DNA of 64,000 nucleotides from Plantactinospora soyae (lineage in GTDB: Bacteria > Actinomycetota > Actinomycetes > Mycobacteriales > Micromonosporaceae): positions 1,178,001 to 1,242,000 of the forward strand of contig NZ_JADBEB010000001.1 in the NCBI RefSeq assembly GCF_014874095.1, in the 5' to 3' direction. The translations under genes and the position numbers were made by a program. Each line of letters begins with the position of its first letter. The first letter of the stretch is position 1. This document shows, piece after piece, positions 17,353-26,071 of the stretch. Below the pieces are notes generated by a model. It was not told the DNA's origin and ran no database searches. It saw nothing but the letters and a program-made list of their open reading frames with translations.

Positions 17353-19083
17353 GTGGCGATTTCATCGGACATCGCACGCATGTCGCGTCGAATATCAGCA
17401 CTGGGCGATCGGATGACTACACTGTGCCGCGTGTCCAGTCGCGCCCGGGCCACGGCGGCCCGTTCCCAGGTCCGGTTGTTCCGGAACGACTGGAGTCCAC
17501 TGCGCCCGCCCGACCTGGACGACTGGCGACCGACCCGGTCGGTCTCGCTGGTCATTCCGGCCCACAACTGCCAACGCTCCCTCGACCTCACCCTGGCCGC
17601 GCTGCGCCACCAGACCTATCCGGCGGAGCTGTTCGAGGTGGTGGTGGTCGACGACGGCAGCGATCCACCCCTGACCCTGCCGGCCATCCGGCCGGAGAAC
17701 TGCCGCGTCGTACGGATGGCCGACCACTCCGCCGGCTGGGGACGGTCCGCCGCACTGGACCTCGGGGCGCGCAACAGCGGCGGCGAGATCCTGCACTGGC
17801 TCGACGCGGACATGGTCGTCTTTCCCGAACACGTCGCGGCGCAGGCCCGCTGGCAGCACGTCAGCGACGAGGCGGTGACGCTGGGATACAAGCGCTTCAC
17901 CGACGCCGACTGGCCCGATCCGGAGCAGGTCGCCCAGTGTTGCGCCGCCGGCACCGTCGACCGGCTCTTCCGGTTCGAGGAGACCGAGCCACACGAGTAC
18001 GTCGAGCGGCTGATCGACGACACCGACCAGCTCCGGGCCGGGGACCATCTCAACTTCCGGGCGCACGTGGGTGCCACCGCCGCACTTCCCCGGTCGCTGT
18101 ACGAGGAGACCGGCGGACTGAACCCCGAGTTGCGGCTCGGCGAGGACACCGAGTTCGGCTACCGGCTCGCCCAGGCGGGTGCCGTGTTCGTGCCCGAGCC
18201 CCGGGCCCGGAGCTGGCACCTGGGGCCGTCGCACATGATGACCAGGGGCGAGTCGCTGCGCCGGTACAACCGCCCGTTCCTGGCCGACCTGATGCCGCAG
18301 CCCCGTTATCTCCGGCCGGCCGCACACCGAGGCTGGGCCGTACCGCTGGTCGTCGCGGTGGTGCCGGCCGGCGGCCCGTACGAGTTGGTCCGGACGTGTG
18401 TCGACCGGTTGCTGGCCGGCGACCAGACCGACCTGCGGGTGTTGCTGGTGGCCGACTGGGCGGAGCTGTCCGACGACCGCCGTTCGGTGCTCGCCGATCC
18501 CCTGTTGGACCGCCGGCTCCTCGCCGCCACCTACCGGTCCGAGCCCCGGGTGCAACTGGCCGGACAGGCTCCGGAGACCGCGTTTCCGGCGCCGTACCTG
18601 CTGCAACTCGCCCCGCATCTCGGCGTCGACGCGGACAGCGTGCGGCGGCTGGTGGCGGTCGCCGACCAGTGGCAGGTCGGCCTGGTCCGGCTGCTGCCGC
18701 CCGGGGCGGTCTCGCCCGAGGACGGGATGTCGCTCTGGCGCACCTCGGCACTGTCCCGGGCCCGACGGGTCCGCCGACCCGGCGAGCAGCTCGACGAGGT
18801 GGTGGCCGAGGTGGCCGGCCGGCGCTGGGTCAGCGGGAACGACTTCGGCGTACTCGACCTGCGGCTGTTGCCGGAGAACCAGTGGGTGGCGCCGCGCCCC
18901 CGCCTGGTGGTCCGGCCCGCGAAGCGGTCCCGGCGGGCGGCGACGCTCGGGGTTGAGACGATCCCGGTCGGCGGGATCCGGTCCCTCGCCAACGCCACCC
19001 GGTTCGTCGCCGGCCGGTACGCCGGACTGGCCGCCGACCGGGTCCGCCAGCGGGTACGCCGACCGCCCCCGACCGCCGACTGA
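17353..19083 (+). CDS. Family 2 glycosyltransferase
   Basis: Up to 576 residues. The GT2 domain begins near residue 63 with SVSLVIPAHNCQRSLDLTL, followed by VVVVDDGSDPP, GWGRSAALDLGARNSGGE, the DxD-type LDADMVVF, and the acceptor-side GGLNPELRLGEDTEFGYRL. The C-terminal 250 residues look like a second, degenerate transferase-like or accessory region. The start is uncertain: GTG 17353, ATG 17380 and ATG 17413 are all in frame without a strong ribosome-binding site. It is transcribed away from the other glycosyltransferase, so the two may share a promoter region. It probably acts in surface polysaccharide or glycopolymer synthesis on the inner face of the membrane. Confidence 0.82.
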   Translation: MAISSDIARMSRRISALGDRMTTLCRVSSRARATAARSQVRLFRNDWSPLRPPDLDDWRPTRSVSLVIPAHNCQRSLDLTLAALRHQTYPAELFEVVVVDDGSDPPLTLPAIRPENCRVVRMADHSAGWGRSAALDLGARNSGGEILHWLDADMVVFPEHVAAQARWQHVSDEAVTLGYKRFTDADWPDPEQVAQCCAAGTVDRLFRFEETEPHEYVERLIDDTDQLRAGDHLNFRAHVGATAALPRSLYEETGGLNPELRLGEDTEFGYRLAQAGAVFVPEPRARSWHLGPSHMMTRGESLRRYNRPFLADLMPQPRYLRPAAHRGWAVPLVVAVVPAGGPYELVRTCVDRLLAGDQTDLRVLLVADWAELSDDRRSVLADPLLDRRLLAATYRSEPRVQLAGQAPETAFPAPYLLQLAPHLGVDADSVRRLVAVADQWQVGLVRLLPPGAVSPEDGMSLWRTSALSRARRVRRPGEQLDEVVAEVAGRRWVSGNDFGVLDLRLLPENQWVAPRPRLVVRPAKRSRRAATLGVETIPVGGIRSLANATRFVAGRYAGLAADRVRQRVRRPPPTAD

Positions 19084-19096
19084 AGCACGGTCCACC

Positions 19097-19145
19097 GTCG
19101 TACACACGTTCTATCCACAGCCTGTGGATAGAACGTGTGTACGAC
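19097..19145. terminator. 49-nt palindrome with perfect 24-bp arms between convergent genes
   Basis: GTCGTACACACGTTCTATCC continuing ACAG (19097-19120) is repeated exactly in reverse complement at 19122-19145, with a single base between. It lies 13 bp after the glycosyltransferase stop and 19 bp before the NADH dehydrogenase stop, so a bidirectional terminator is the simplest reading. Unlike the other GC-rich hairpins here, it is only moderately GC-rich and fully symmetric. Its centre contains CTATCCACA in both orientations, one base from a DnaA box. Confidence 0.75.
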
Positions 19146-19164
19146 CGATCGGGCTGGACAACCG

Positions 19165-20280
19165 TCAGCGGCCCTCGGCGGGGTCGGCGTCGAACAGCAC
19201 GCTGAACCTCTCGGAGAGCAGGTTCCGGCCCTTGTACTCGGCGGCGAGTTCCGGACCGGCGATGCCGTCCATTCCCGGAAGCTGTCCGGCGCCGCCCTCC
19301 GGCCCGAGCGGCACCAGGATGACCGGCGGCATCGGCTGGTACTCGCCGACCTCGCCCTCGCCGGTGATCGTGGCCTTGATGTTGGCCGCCACGACCTCCG
19401 CCTGGGCCCCGGCCCGGCCGGCCATGTTGTAGTCCGCGTCGGAGACGTCGCCGATCGCGTAGACCCGGTCCTGGCCGACGATCCGCAACTGCCCGTCGAC
19501 CCGCAGGTAGCCCTTCTCGTCCCGCACCTGTGCCATCGGGCCGTTCAGGTAGTCGCTGGCCGGGGCGACCCCGAAGCACCGGTACCAGACGTCGGCGGTC
19601 AACTCCTCGCCCGCCTCGGTCTGCACCGAGATCGGTGCCCGGGTGGCCGGCGCGGCGTCGGGCAGCGCCCGCAGCGGGCTGCCGAGCGCGAGTTCGACGC
19701 CAAGCTTGTCGAGCTGGCGACGCAGCTCGTCCCGGAGTTCCTGGTCGAACGGGCCGGGCAGGATGTCCGGGGAGACGTCCGCGATCGTCACGTGCTTGTC
19801 CGGATAGAACGACTTGATCTCACCGGCCAGCTCCAGGCCGGACGGGCCGGCGCCGATCAGCAGTACCCGCTCGGCGTCGAGCAGGACCGAGTGCGCCTCC
19901 CGGAACCGGGCCCGCGCGGTGTCGACGGTGATCTCGTCGACCTTCGCCGGGAACGGGTAGGACGAACCGGTGGCCAGGATCAGGTAGTCCGGCTCCAGCC
20001 GTACGCCGGAGGCCAGGGTGACCCGCCGACCGTCGACCGCCACCGCCCGGTCCCGTACGAAGCGCCCGTGCTTGAGCAGCCGGTCGTACGGCATGAAGAT
20101 CCGGTCCAGCCACTCCGGCTCTACCAGCGCCCGCCAGGCCGCCACGTTGTGCGTGAACGCCTCGGTCGGGTCGACCAGGGTCACCTCGGCGACCTCGTCC
20201 AGGGCCTTGGCGGCGTTGATCCCGCCGTATCCGCCACCCACGACCACCACGCTGGGCCGGGGGTCAGTGTGCTCAGCCAT
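19165..20280 (-). CDS. NADH dehydrogenase-like FAD oxidoreductase (Ndh/FSP1 type)
   Basis: 371 residues from ATG 20280 (GAGGAGA 6 nt upstream). The FAD-binding GGGYGGINAAKAL opens the protein, the NAD site is LLIGAGPSGLELAGEI, and the second flavin motif is VYAIGDVSD. There are no long transmembrane helices, as expected for a peripheral type II NADH:quinone oxidoreductase or AIFM2-like enzyme. It is divergent from an HxlR-type regulator gene, with a palindrome in the shared 126-bp promoter region. Expression is therefore probably controlled by that regulator, perhaps in response to quinones or oxidative stress. Confidence 0.85.
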   Translation of the reverse strand: MAEHTDPRPSVVVVGGGYGGINAAKALDEVAEVTLVDPTEAFTHNVAAWRALVEPEWLDRIFMPYDRLLKHGRFVRDRAVAVDGRRVTLASGVRLEPDYLILATGSSYPFPAKVDEITVDTARARFREAHSVLLDAERVLLIGAGPSGLELAGEIKSFYPDKHVTIADVSPDILPGPFDQELRDELRRQLDKLGVELALGSPLRALPDAAPATRAPISVQTEAGEELTADVWYRCFGVAPASDYLNGPMAQVRDEKGYLRVDGQLRIVGQDRVYAIGDVSDADYNMAGRAGAQAEVVAANIKATITGEGEVGEYQPMPPVILVPLGPEGGAGQLPGMDGIAGPELAAEYKGRNLLSERFSVLFDADPAEGR

Positions 20281-20324
20281 GAAATCTCCTCGTACGGAAA
20301 GTAGAAGCGGTATCCGAATCAGTA

Positions 20325-20347
20325 GCGACACCTAACTTAGGAGTCGC
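20325..20347. promoter_or_regulatory. Palindromic operator candidate between ndh-like and hxlR-like genes
   Basis: GCGACACCTAA and TTAGGAGTCGC flank one central base and match in 10 of 11 positions. A related, weaker dyad (ACTAGCGAC ... GTTGGTAGT) lies at about 20374-20399, next to the regulator start. Two similar sites in a divergent promoter region suit autoregulation by the HxlR protein and repression of the oxidoreductase gene. Confidence 0.55.
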
Positions 20348-20394
20348 ACTGTCCAGGCTAGCAACTTCTAAAAGACTAGCGACATTCCCGTTGG

Positions 20395-20400
20395 TAGTAT
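20395..20400 (+). promoter_or_regulatory. -10-like element TAGTAT, possible leaderless promoter of the hxlR-like gene
   Basis: TAGTAT ends 6 bp before GTG 20407. Transcription would then begin at or within a base of the start codon, giving a leaderless mRNA, which is common in actinomycetes. I see no clear -35 hexamer. Confidence 0.35.
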
Positions 20401-20406
20401 GGAGGG

Positions 20407-20760
20407 GTGGCGGCCAGGACGAGTGCGGAGACCCCCGAGGCCTGCGTACGCAGCGACGCCGCCCTGACCCGGGCCTTCACCGTGCTCGGCAAGCGCTGGA
20501 CGGCGGTCGTACTCGGCAGCCTGAGCGCCGGGCCGGCCGGATTCCGCGAGCTGTCCCGTGCCGTCGGCCGGGTGAGTGACTCGGTGCTTTCCGACCGACT
20601 GTCGGAATTGACCTGTAACGGGCTGGTCGCCCGGACCGTCGACGAAGGGCCCCCCGTCACGGTCTCGTACCAACTGACCGACCGTGGGCTGGCGCTGATG
20701 CCGGCGCTTCACCAGATCTCGGTGTGGGCCGCCGAACACCTGCCCGCCGAGGAGGCCTGA
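20407..20760 (+). CDS. HxlR/MarR-type winged-helix regulator
   Basis: 117 residues. The conserved HxlR features are a near-N-terminal cysteine (EACVRSD, Cys13), FTVLGKRWTAVVLGSL, RELSRAVGRVSDSVLSDRLSEL as recognition region, and the wing TVSYQLTDRGLALMPAL. Many HxlR proteins sense thiol-reactive or quinone stress through the N-terminal cysteine. The divergent NADH:quinone-type oxidoreductase and the palindromes between the genes agree with that role here. The GTG start has a GGAG too close to act well, so a leaderless message is likely. Confidence 0.88.
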   Translation: MAARTSAETPEACVRSDAALTRAFTVLGKRWTAVVLGSLSAGPAGFRELSRAVGRVSDSVLSDRLSELTCNGLVARTVDEGPPVTVSYQLTDRGLALMPALHQISVWAAEHLPAEEA

Positions 20761-20773
20761 CCCCCGTCCAGCG

Positions 20774-23083
20774 TCAGCCGGGCTCGTCGAGCAGGGTCCG
20801 CCGGACCACCCGCTCCGCCGCCCGGCCGTCGTCCAGCGCACAGAACCGGTGCCGGAAACGCGCGCGGGCCCCGGACGCCTCGGCGCCGTCGACGGCGCCG
20901 CCGTCGAACAGGTCGAGCAACTCCGGCAGGCTCGTCGCCGCCACCCCGGGCCCCTCGGCGAGGACGTCCAGGTAGACCCCGCGCTCCCGGCGGTAGTCGT
21001 CCCAGTCCGGGGCGTAGATCACGATCGGCCGGTCCAGCGTGCCGTAGTCGAACATCGCCGACGAGTAGTCCGTGACCAGTACGTCGGCGGCCAGGTACAG
21101 ATCCTCCACCGACGGATGACCGGTCACGTCCGTCACCCGGTCCCCGACGTCCGGCGAGCCCACTGAGGCCGGCGTCCCGGAAGCGCCACCGCCGGCGGCC
21201 ACCGCACCGGGATCGAGGTAGTGGCCCCGGATCAGCAGTCGGCCGGCCGGCCCGAGGACGTCGAGCAGCGCACCGGGATCGAACGGCGGCCAGTAGCCGG
21301 GATGGTGCTCCCGATGGGTCGGCGCGTACAGCACCACCCGGTCGCCGGCTGCGATGCCGAGCCGGTCCCGGACGGCCCCGATCTCCTCGGGCCCGGCGTT
21401 CACCAGCCGGTCGTTGCGCGGATAACCGGCCTCCAGGGTCAGGTAGTCCGCCGGATAGGCACGCTCCCACCTCTGGGTGGAGAAGGTGTTCGCGGTGACG
21501 CTGTAGTCCCAGCGGTCGATCCGGCGCAGCAGTCCGGGAAAACTCAACCCGGCCGCACCGCGCGGATAGCGCTGCTGGTCCAGCCCCATCACCTTTACCG
21601 GGGTGCCGTGGTGGGTCTGCACGTGCACCGAGCCGCGCCGCTTCACCACGTAGTCGGGGAAGTTGACATTGTTGATCAACCAGTGCGCCCGGGCCAGCGC
21701 CCGGAAGTACGGCCGGCTCCCGGCCACCACGTACGGCACTCCGGGCGGCAGGCTCGACACCCGGTCCCGCCGTACCACCCACACGCCCCGGATCCCGGGG
21801 GCGAGTTCGCGCGCCTTGGCGTAGATCGCCGCCGGATTACAGGCGTAGCCCCGGTACCAGTACGACGCGTACAGGGCCAACGTCGGATCGAGCGGAGCCC
21901 GCAACTGGGCGTGGTAGTAGCCCCGCAGCAGCGCCGCCCGGGTCAGCCGGCGGGCCCGGGAGAGCACGGCCGGCAACTGGACGGGCCGGGACAGCGGCGC
22001 CGGCAGCGGCGGCCGGACGCCCCGGGAAGGTGGCACGGCCAGCCGGGCGGCCCGGACCAGCGGGCCCGGCAGCGGCCGACGGGCGAGTCGGCGGGCGCTG
22101 CCCCGGGACCGGTGCACAGCGCGGAGCAGGACGTACGCCCGCCAGTGGCCGCCGGCCACCAACCGGTGCTTCAGCCCCTCCACCCCGCCCGGCACCCGGT
22201 ACCCGTCCGGCGGCAGCCAGCGGCGGTAATCCGCGGCCACCTGTTCGAAGAACGCCCTGCGCAGCTGCGGCGAGACCCGCCGTCCGTTGCCCAGCACGAT
22301 CAGGTAGTGCCAGACCATCCGCTCGAAGATCATCGGCCGGAGGTCGTCGTACTCCGGCCCCCACCGCCGCATCAGATCGAACACCCGTCGCCAGTGCGGG
22401 AAGACCTCGAAGTGCCGGTCGTCCAGGGTCCGGGTGATCGCGCCCGAACGCCGCTGCCGGTAGTTGACGCAGACCACGTCCAGCACGCTGATCCGGCGCG
22501 CGGCGAGCAGCGCCGGATAGCTGAACGAGACGTCCTCGTACCAGCCGGGGCCGAAGCGCAGGCCGAGGTCGACCAGGAACCGGCGGTGCACCACCTTGTT
22601 CCACGCGGTGTGCAGCACCCCGATCACCTCGGGCCGGTCCCGCACCCCGAAGACGGCGTCGCCGGAGTCCCCGATCGTGTCGTCCAGGCCACTGCCGAGC
22701 GTCCGGTTGTTCCAGTACGCCCGCACATGGTCGACGACCAGCACCTCCGGCTCGACCCGGCGCAGCCGCTCGGCCACCGCCACCAGGCAGCCGTCGACCA
22801 GCCAGTCGTCGCTGTCCAGGAACCAGACGTAGTCCCCGGTGGCCAGGTCGAGGCCGATGTTGCGGGCCTCGCCCAGCCCCACGTTCTCGTCCAGGGTCAC
22901 CACCCGGACCCGGTGGTCCCGGGCGGCGTACTCGGCGACGATCTCGCCGCAGCTGTCCGGCGAGCAGTCGTCGACCGCGACCACCTCGACGTCCCGGACC
23001 GGCTGGTCGAGGATCGAGTCGAGGCAGTCGCGCAGGTAACCCTGGACCCGATAGACCGGCACGACGAAGCTGATCAGCGGCAT
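20774..23083 (-). CDS. Bifunctional GT2 glycosyltransferase and CDP-glycerol:polyol glycerophosphotransferase (TagF-like)
   Basis: 769 residues. The N-terminal GT2 domain has ISFVVPVYRVQGYLRDCL, VVAVDDCSPDSC and the DxD motif WFLDSDDWL. After a basic linker (about 330-400), the C-terminal half is a CDP-glycerol glycerophosphotransferase domain: QTHHGTPVK with the catalytic histidine, YPRNDRL, VVLYAPTHRE and VLVTDYSSAMFDY. This is the architecture used in teichoic-acid assembly: glycosyl addition plus polymerisation of polyol phosphate on the cytoplasmic side. Immediately upstream are genes for a CDP-alcohol transferase and an ABC exporter in the same direction. Confidence 0.88.
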   Translation of the reverse strand: MPLISFVVPVYRVQGYLRDCLDSILDQPVRDVEVVAVDDCSPDSCGEIVAEYAARDHRVRVVTLDENVGLGEARNIGLDLATGDYVWFLDSDDWLVDGCLVAVAERLRRVEPEVLVVDHVRAYWNNRTLGSGLDDTIGDSGDAVFGVRDRPEVIGVLHTAWNKVVHRRFLVDLGLRFGPGWYEDVSFSYPALLAARRISVLDVVCVNYRQRRSGAITRTLDDRHFEVFPHWRRVFDLMRRWGPEYDDLRPMIFERMVWHYLIVLGNGRRVSPQLRRAFFEQVAADYRRWLPPDGYRVPGGVEGLKHRLVAGGHWRAYVLLRAVHRSRGSARRLARRPLPGPLVRAARLAVPPSRGVRPPLPAPLSRPVQLPAVLSRARRLTRAALLRGYYHAQLRAPLDPTLALYASYWYRGYACNPAAIYAKARELAPGIRGVWVVRRDRVSSLPPGVPYVVAGSRPYFRALARAHWLINNVNFPDYVVKRRGSVHVQTHHGTPVKVMGLDQQRYPRGAAGLSFPGLLRRIDRWDYSVTANTFSTQRWERAYPADYLTLEAGYPRNDRLVNAGPEEIGAVRDRLGIAAGDRVVLYAPTHREHHPGYWPPFDPGALLDVLGPAGRLLIRGHYLDPGAVAAGGGASGTPASVGSPDVGDRVTDVTGHPSVEDLYLAADVLVTDYSSAMFDYGTLDRPIVIYAPDWDDYRRERGVYLDVLAEGPGVAATSLPELLDLFDGGAVDGAEASGARARFRHRFCALDDGRAAERVVRRTLLDEPG

Positions 23084-23166
23084 CGGCGCCGGTCCCCCGC
23101 TGGCAGCGTCATCCGTTCCTCTCCCGCGCCGCCAGTCGGGGGTGGCCGATCACCCCGGCAGCGGCG

Positions 23167-25326
23167 TCATCCGTCCCGGTCCCGTTCCGCCGGGGAGGCA
23201 CCCCGGTCCCATTCCCCGGAAGCCGGGACGTAGCCCTCGCGGGCCCCGGCGACCGCGAGCGCGTCGTCGGATCCGGGCTGTCCGTCCGTCCTGGTCTCGA
23301 CAGCGGTCGGCTGTCGTGGGCCGGGGACGTCCCTGGGTACCCAGCCACGGAGCGCGTTCACCACGAAAATCGCCAATAGGTACCCGGCGAGCAGCAGCAG
23401 CACGATCCGGCCGGCGGGCGGGCCGACCAGTACGGCGACGGAGAGCACGATCAGCCGTCCGTCCCAGCCCAACCCGAGGGAGCCGAGCAGGGGCGCGCGC
23501 TCCCGCTTCTCCAGCCGGGCGGTGAGGTCGTAGTGCCGCAGCGCCAGCGCGAAGAGCAGCGCGAAGATCACCGCACCGTCGGCGTCGATCAGCACGCCGG
23601 CCGCGATCACCAGCAGGTACTCGGCGGCCCGCAGCGCGGCCGGCACCAGCCAGTCCAGCGCCCCGGCGTGTGGCACCGCCGCCGGCAGCCCGGCGAGCAG
23701 CACCACCAGGGTCGCCAGCGGCACCGCCCAGCGCGCGTGCCCGCTGCCCAGCCCGGCCAGGCCCGCGCCGAGCAGGGCCGCGCTGGCCACCGCCGCGAGC
23801 ACGGCCAGCGGCAACGGCCCGGACAGGCCCGCGTTCCGACCGAGCACCGCCAGCCAGCGCGCCGCCGGCCCGTCGTCGCGGTGCAGCATGGTGTCCACCC
23901 GGGTCAGCACCGGAACCCGCATCGACCGGGCCCGCAGGGTACGCAGCGCCAGCGTGTACGCCGCCGCGAGCCCACCCCAGACCAGTACGGCGACCAGGCT
24001 GACCAGCGGACTGAAGATCGCCACGGTCAGCGCGATCAGGGCCCACCGTTCACCGATCGGAAAGACCACTGTCCGTTTCAGCCAGTACGTCAGCGAGCCG
24101 GTGTCGGCCTGCACCCGGTTCGACGCCTGACTGAGCCGGTCACCCAGCCCACCCGTGGCGCCCGGACCGGCGGCGGTACGGGGGCGCTTGGCCGCCTCGT
24201 CGTGCAGTGCGCCGTACCAGGTGTCGGTCATGTGCCGGACGGTTTGCAGGGTGATCGCGGCGATGCCGAGCGCCCAGCCGGGTCCACCGGCCCGCTCGAC
24301 CCCGACCGCGAGGCCGGCGTAGACCAGGTACTCCTTGGCCCGGTCGGCGATGGTGTCCAGCCAGCCGCCCCAGGGACTGAAGTGCCGGGTGTAGCGGGCC
24401 AGCTGCCCGTCGACGCAGTCCAGCATGAAGCCCAGGTAGAGCAGGATCGCACCGGCCACCAGCGCCGGCCGGCCGCCGAGCGCGAAGAGCACCGCCGCCG
24501 CCACCGCGAAGGCCACCGAGATCGCGGTCACCCCGGTCGGGGTGAGCCGGAGTCGGGCGCTCAGCTTGGTCACCCATGGCGACCAGGTGCTGACGAAGTA
24601 CGTGGTGAAGAAGTCGTCCTTCTCCTTCACCGAGAGCCGCAACTCGGCCCGGTCGGAGTCGACCGCGGCCACCGCCGCCTCGGCGTCGGCCAGCTCGGCG
24701 GGATCGGCGACCCGACGGGCGACGAGCAGGCGTACCCGGGAAGCGAAGATCGTGATCCCCGACCCGGCGGCGGAGTCCGGCCGGGCCAGCTCCGCGAGGA
24801 GCCGGTCCAGCACGGTCGACGTACCGCCGGGGCTGCCGACGGCGACGGCGCCGGCGGCAGGGGTGTGGATGCCGGTGCGGGCTTCCGCCTCGGCGACGGC
24901 GTGGGCCGCCGCGACCAGGGCGGGAAGGTCGGCCACGCCGACCCGTACCGCCCCGCCGGAGGCGCCCGTGGGGGCGGCGCCGAGGGTGTCGGCGGGCCCG
25001 GCGGCGACCACCTGGCCCCGGTCCTCGAGCACCGCGACCGGCCCGGCGTCCGGGTCGGGCAGCACCAGGGCCACCGTCCCGGGCATCGGGCTGGTGCCGA
25101 GGTGACGCAGTACGGCGGTGTGCGCGACCAGGTCGCCGGAGCAGAGCAGCACCGGCTCCCGGACGGTACCGGCCAGCACGGCCAGCTCCGCCAGATCATC
25201 GGTGAGTACGACGTCCCGGGCACCGGCCGCGCGCAACTGCTCGCGCAGTCCGGCGGCGAGTGGCTTGCCGCCGGCGAGGGTGAGGGGTGGGCCGGGCCGG
25301 GTCGGGGTGAGCAGGATCGCCAGCAT
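23167..25326 (-). CDS. CDP-alcohol phosphatidyltransferase fusion with nucleotidyltransferase-like N-terminus
   Basis: 719 residues from ATG 25326 (GTG 25329 also possible). The stop of the upstream ABC ATPase overlaps this start as TGATG. Residues 1-230 resemble a nucleotidyltransferase (AGGKPLAAGLREQLRAAGA, LLCSGDLVAH) but lack the usual G-rich NTP-binding loop. The middle is a CDP-OH-P transferase with the complete DG-x2-AR-x8-G-x3-D-x3-D motif, written here as DGQLAR followed by GGWLDTIAD. Five or more further membrane helices follow, probably the DUF5941 region, then a hydrophilic tail. It resembles IPCT-DIPPS-like fusions and probably makes or transfers a polyol-phosphate unit for the glycopolymer. 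Confidence 0.78.
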   Translation of the reverse strand: MLAILLTPTRPGPPLTLAGGKPLAAGLREQLRAAGARDVVLTDDLAELAVLAGTVREPVLLCSGDLVAHTAVLRHLGTSPMPGTVALVLPDPDAGPVAVLEDRGQVVAAGPADTLGAAPTGASGGAVRVGVADLPALVAAAHAVAEAEARTGIHTPAAGAVAVGSPGGTSTVLDRLLAELARPDSAAGSGITIFASRVRLLVARRVADPAELADAEAAVAAVDSDRAELRLSVKEKDDFFTTYFVSTWSPWVTKLSARLRLTPTGVTAISVAFAVAAAVLFALGGRPALVAGAILLYLGFMLDCVDGQLARYTRHFSPWGGWLDTIADRAKEYLVYAGLAVGVERAGGPGWALGIAAITLQTVRHMTDTWYGALHDEAAKRPRTAAGPGATGGLGDRLSQASNRVQADTGSLTYWLKRTVVFPIGERWALIALTVAIFSPLVSLVAVLVWGGLAAAYTLALRTLRARSMRVPVLTRVDTMLHRDDGPAARWLAVLGRNAGLSGPLPLAVLAAVASAALLGAGLAGLGSGHARWAVPLATLVVLLAGLPAAVPHAGALDWLVPAALRAAEYLLVIAAGVLIDADGAVIFALLFALALRHYDLTARLEKRERAPLLGSLGLGWDGRLIVLSVAVLVGPPAGRIVLLLLAGYLLAIFVVNALRGWVPRDVPGPRQPTAVETRTDGQPGSDDALAVAGAREGYVPASGEWDRGASPAERDRDG

Positions 25327-26060
25327 CACGGCCTGACCACGTCGTGGTATGCGTCAAGTGCCTCGCGTATGGTGCCGTCCACCCGTAATCGTCCTCCGTC
25401 GAAATAGAGTCCCCGGGTACAGAACCGGGTGAGATCGTTTTCATTGTGTGAGACCAGCATCACGGTACGACCCTCGGCGATCAGTCCGTCGATGGTGTCG
25501 TAGCACTTCTTCCGGAAGTCGGCGTCGCCGACCGCCGTCACCTCGTCCATCAGCAGGATCGGATGCTGGAGCTGGGCGATCACCGAGAAGCCCAGCCGGA
25601 CCTTCATCCCGGACGAGTAGTGCCGGACCGGGGTGTCGATGGCGTTGGCGATCTGCTCACCGGCGAAGTCGATGATCTGGTCGAAGTGCCGCCGGAGGAA
25701 GCTCGGGCTGAGTCCGTGCAGCGAGCCCACCAGGTGGACGTTCTCCCGCCCGGTGAGGTCGTTGGAGAAGCCGGCCGAGAGTTCCAGCAGCGGGGCCACC
25801 GCGCCGCGTACCCGGATCTCGCCCTCGTCGGGGATCAGCACCCCGGCGATCAGGCGCAGCAGCGTGCTCTTGCCGGTGCCGTTGCGGCCGATGATCCCGA
25901 CGGTGTCGCCGGCATTCACCTCGAACGAGACCTCGCGCAGCGGCCAGAACACCCCGGCGGCCGGCTGCCGACCGCCCCGGTGGATGAACATCTCCCGCAG
26001 CCGCAGGTTGCGCCGCCGGTTGCGGACGAACCGGATGCCCAGGTTGTCCGCCTCGATCAT
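25326..26060 (-). CDS. ABC exporter ATPase for polysaccharide/teichoic acid (TagH/RfbE-like)
   Basis: 244 residues from ATG 26060. Walker A is GRNGTGKST, the signature region YSSGMKVRLGFSV, Walker B LLMDEVTAVGD and the H-loop LVSHNENDL. The degenerate signature SSGM and the FRKKC segment are typical of the TagH/Wzt/KpsT group of polysaccharide exporters. There is no C-terminal carbohydrate-binding extension of the Wzt kind. It lies 11 bp after the permease gene and overlaps the CDP-alcohol transferase gene, so export and synthesis genes look like one operon. Confidence 0.9.
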   Translation of the reverse strand: MIEADNLGIRFVRNRRRNLRLREMFIHRGGRQPAAGVFWPLREVSFEVNAGDTVGIIGRNGTGKSTLLRLIAGVLIPDEGEIRVRGAVAPLLELSAGFSNDLTGRENVHLVGSLHGLSPSFLRRHFDQIIDFAGEQIANAIDTPVRHYSSGMKVRLGFSVIAQLQHPILLMDEVTAVGDADFRKKCYDTIDGLIAEGRTVMLVSHNENDLTRFCTRGLYFDGGRLRVDGTIREALDAYHDVVRP

Positions 26061-26071
26061 CGCCCCGCCCA

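Noticed and set aside
19097-19145. Replication origin, because of DnaA-box-like sequences in the palindrome
   Set aside because: There are only two imperfect boxes, no cluster, and no dnaA, dnaN or gyr genes in the window.
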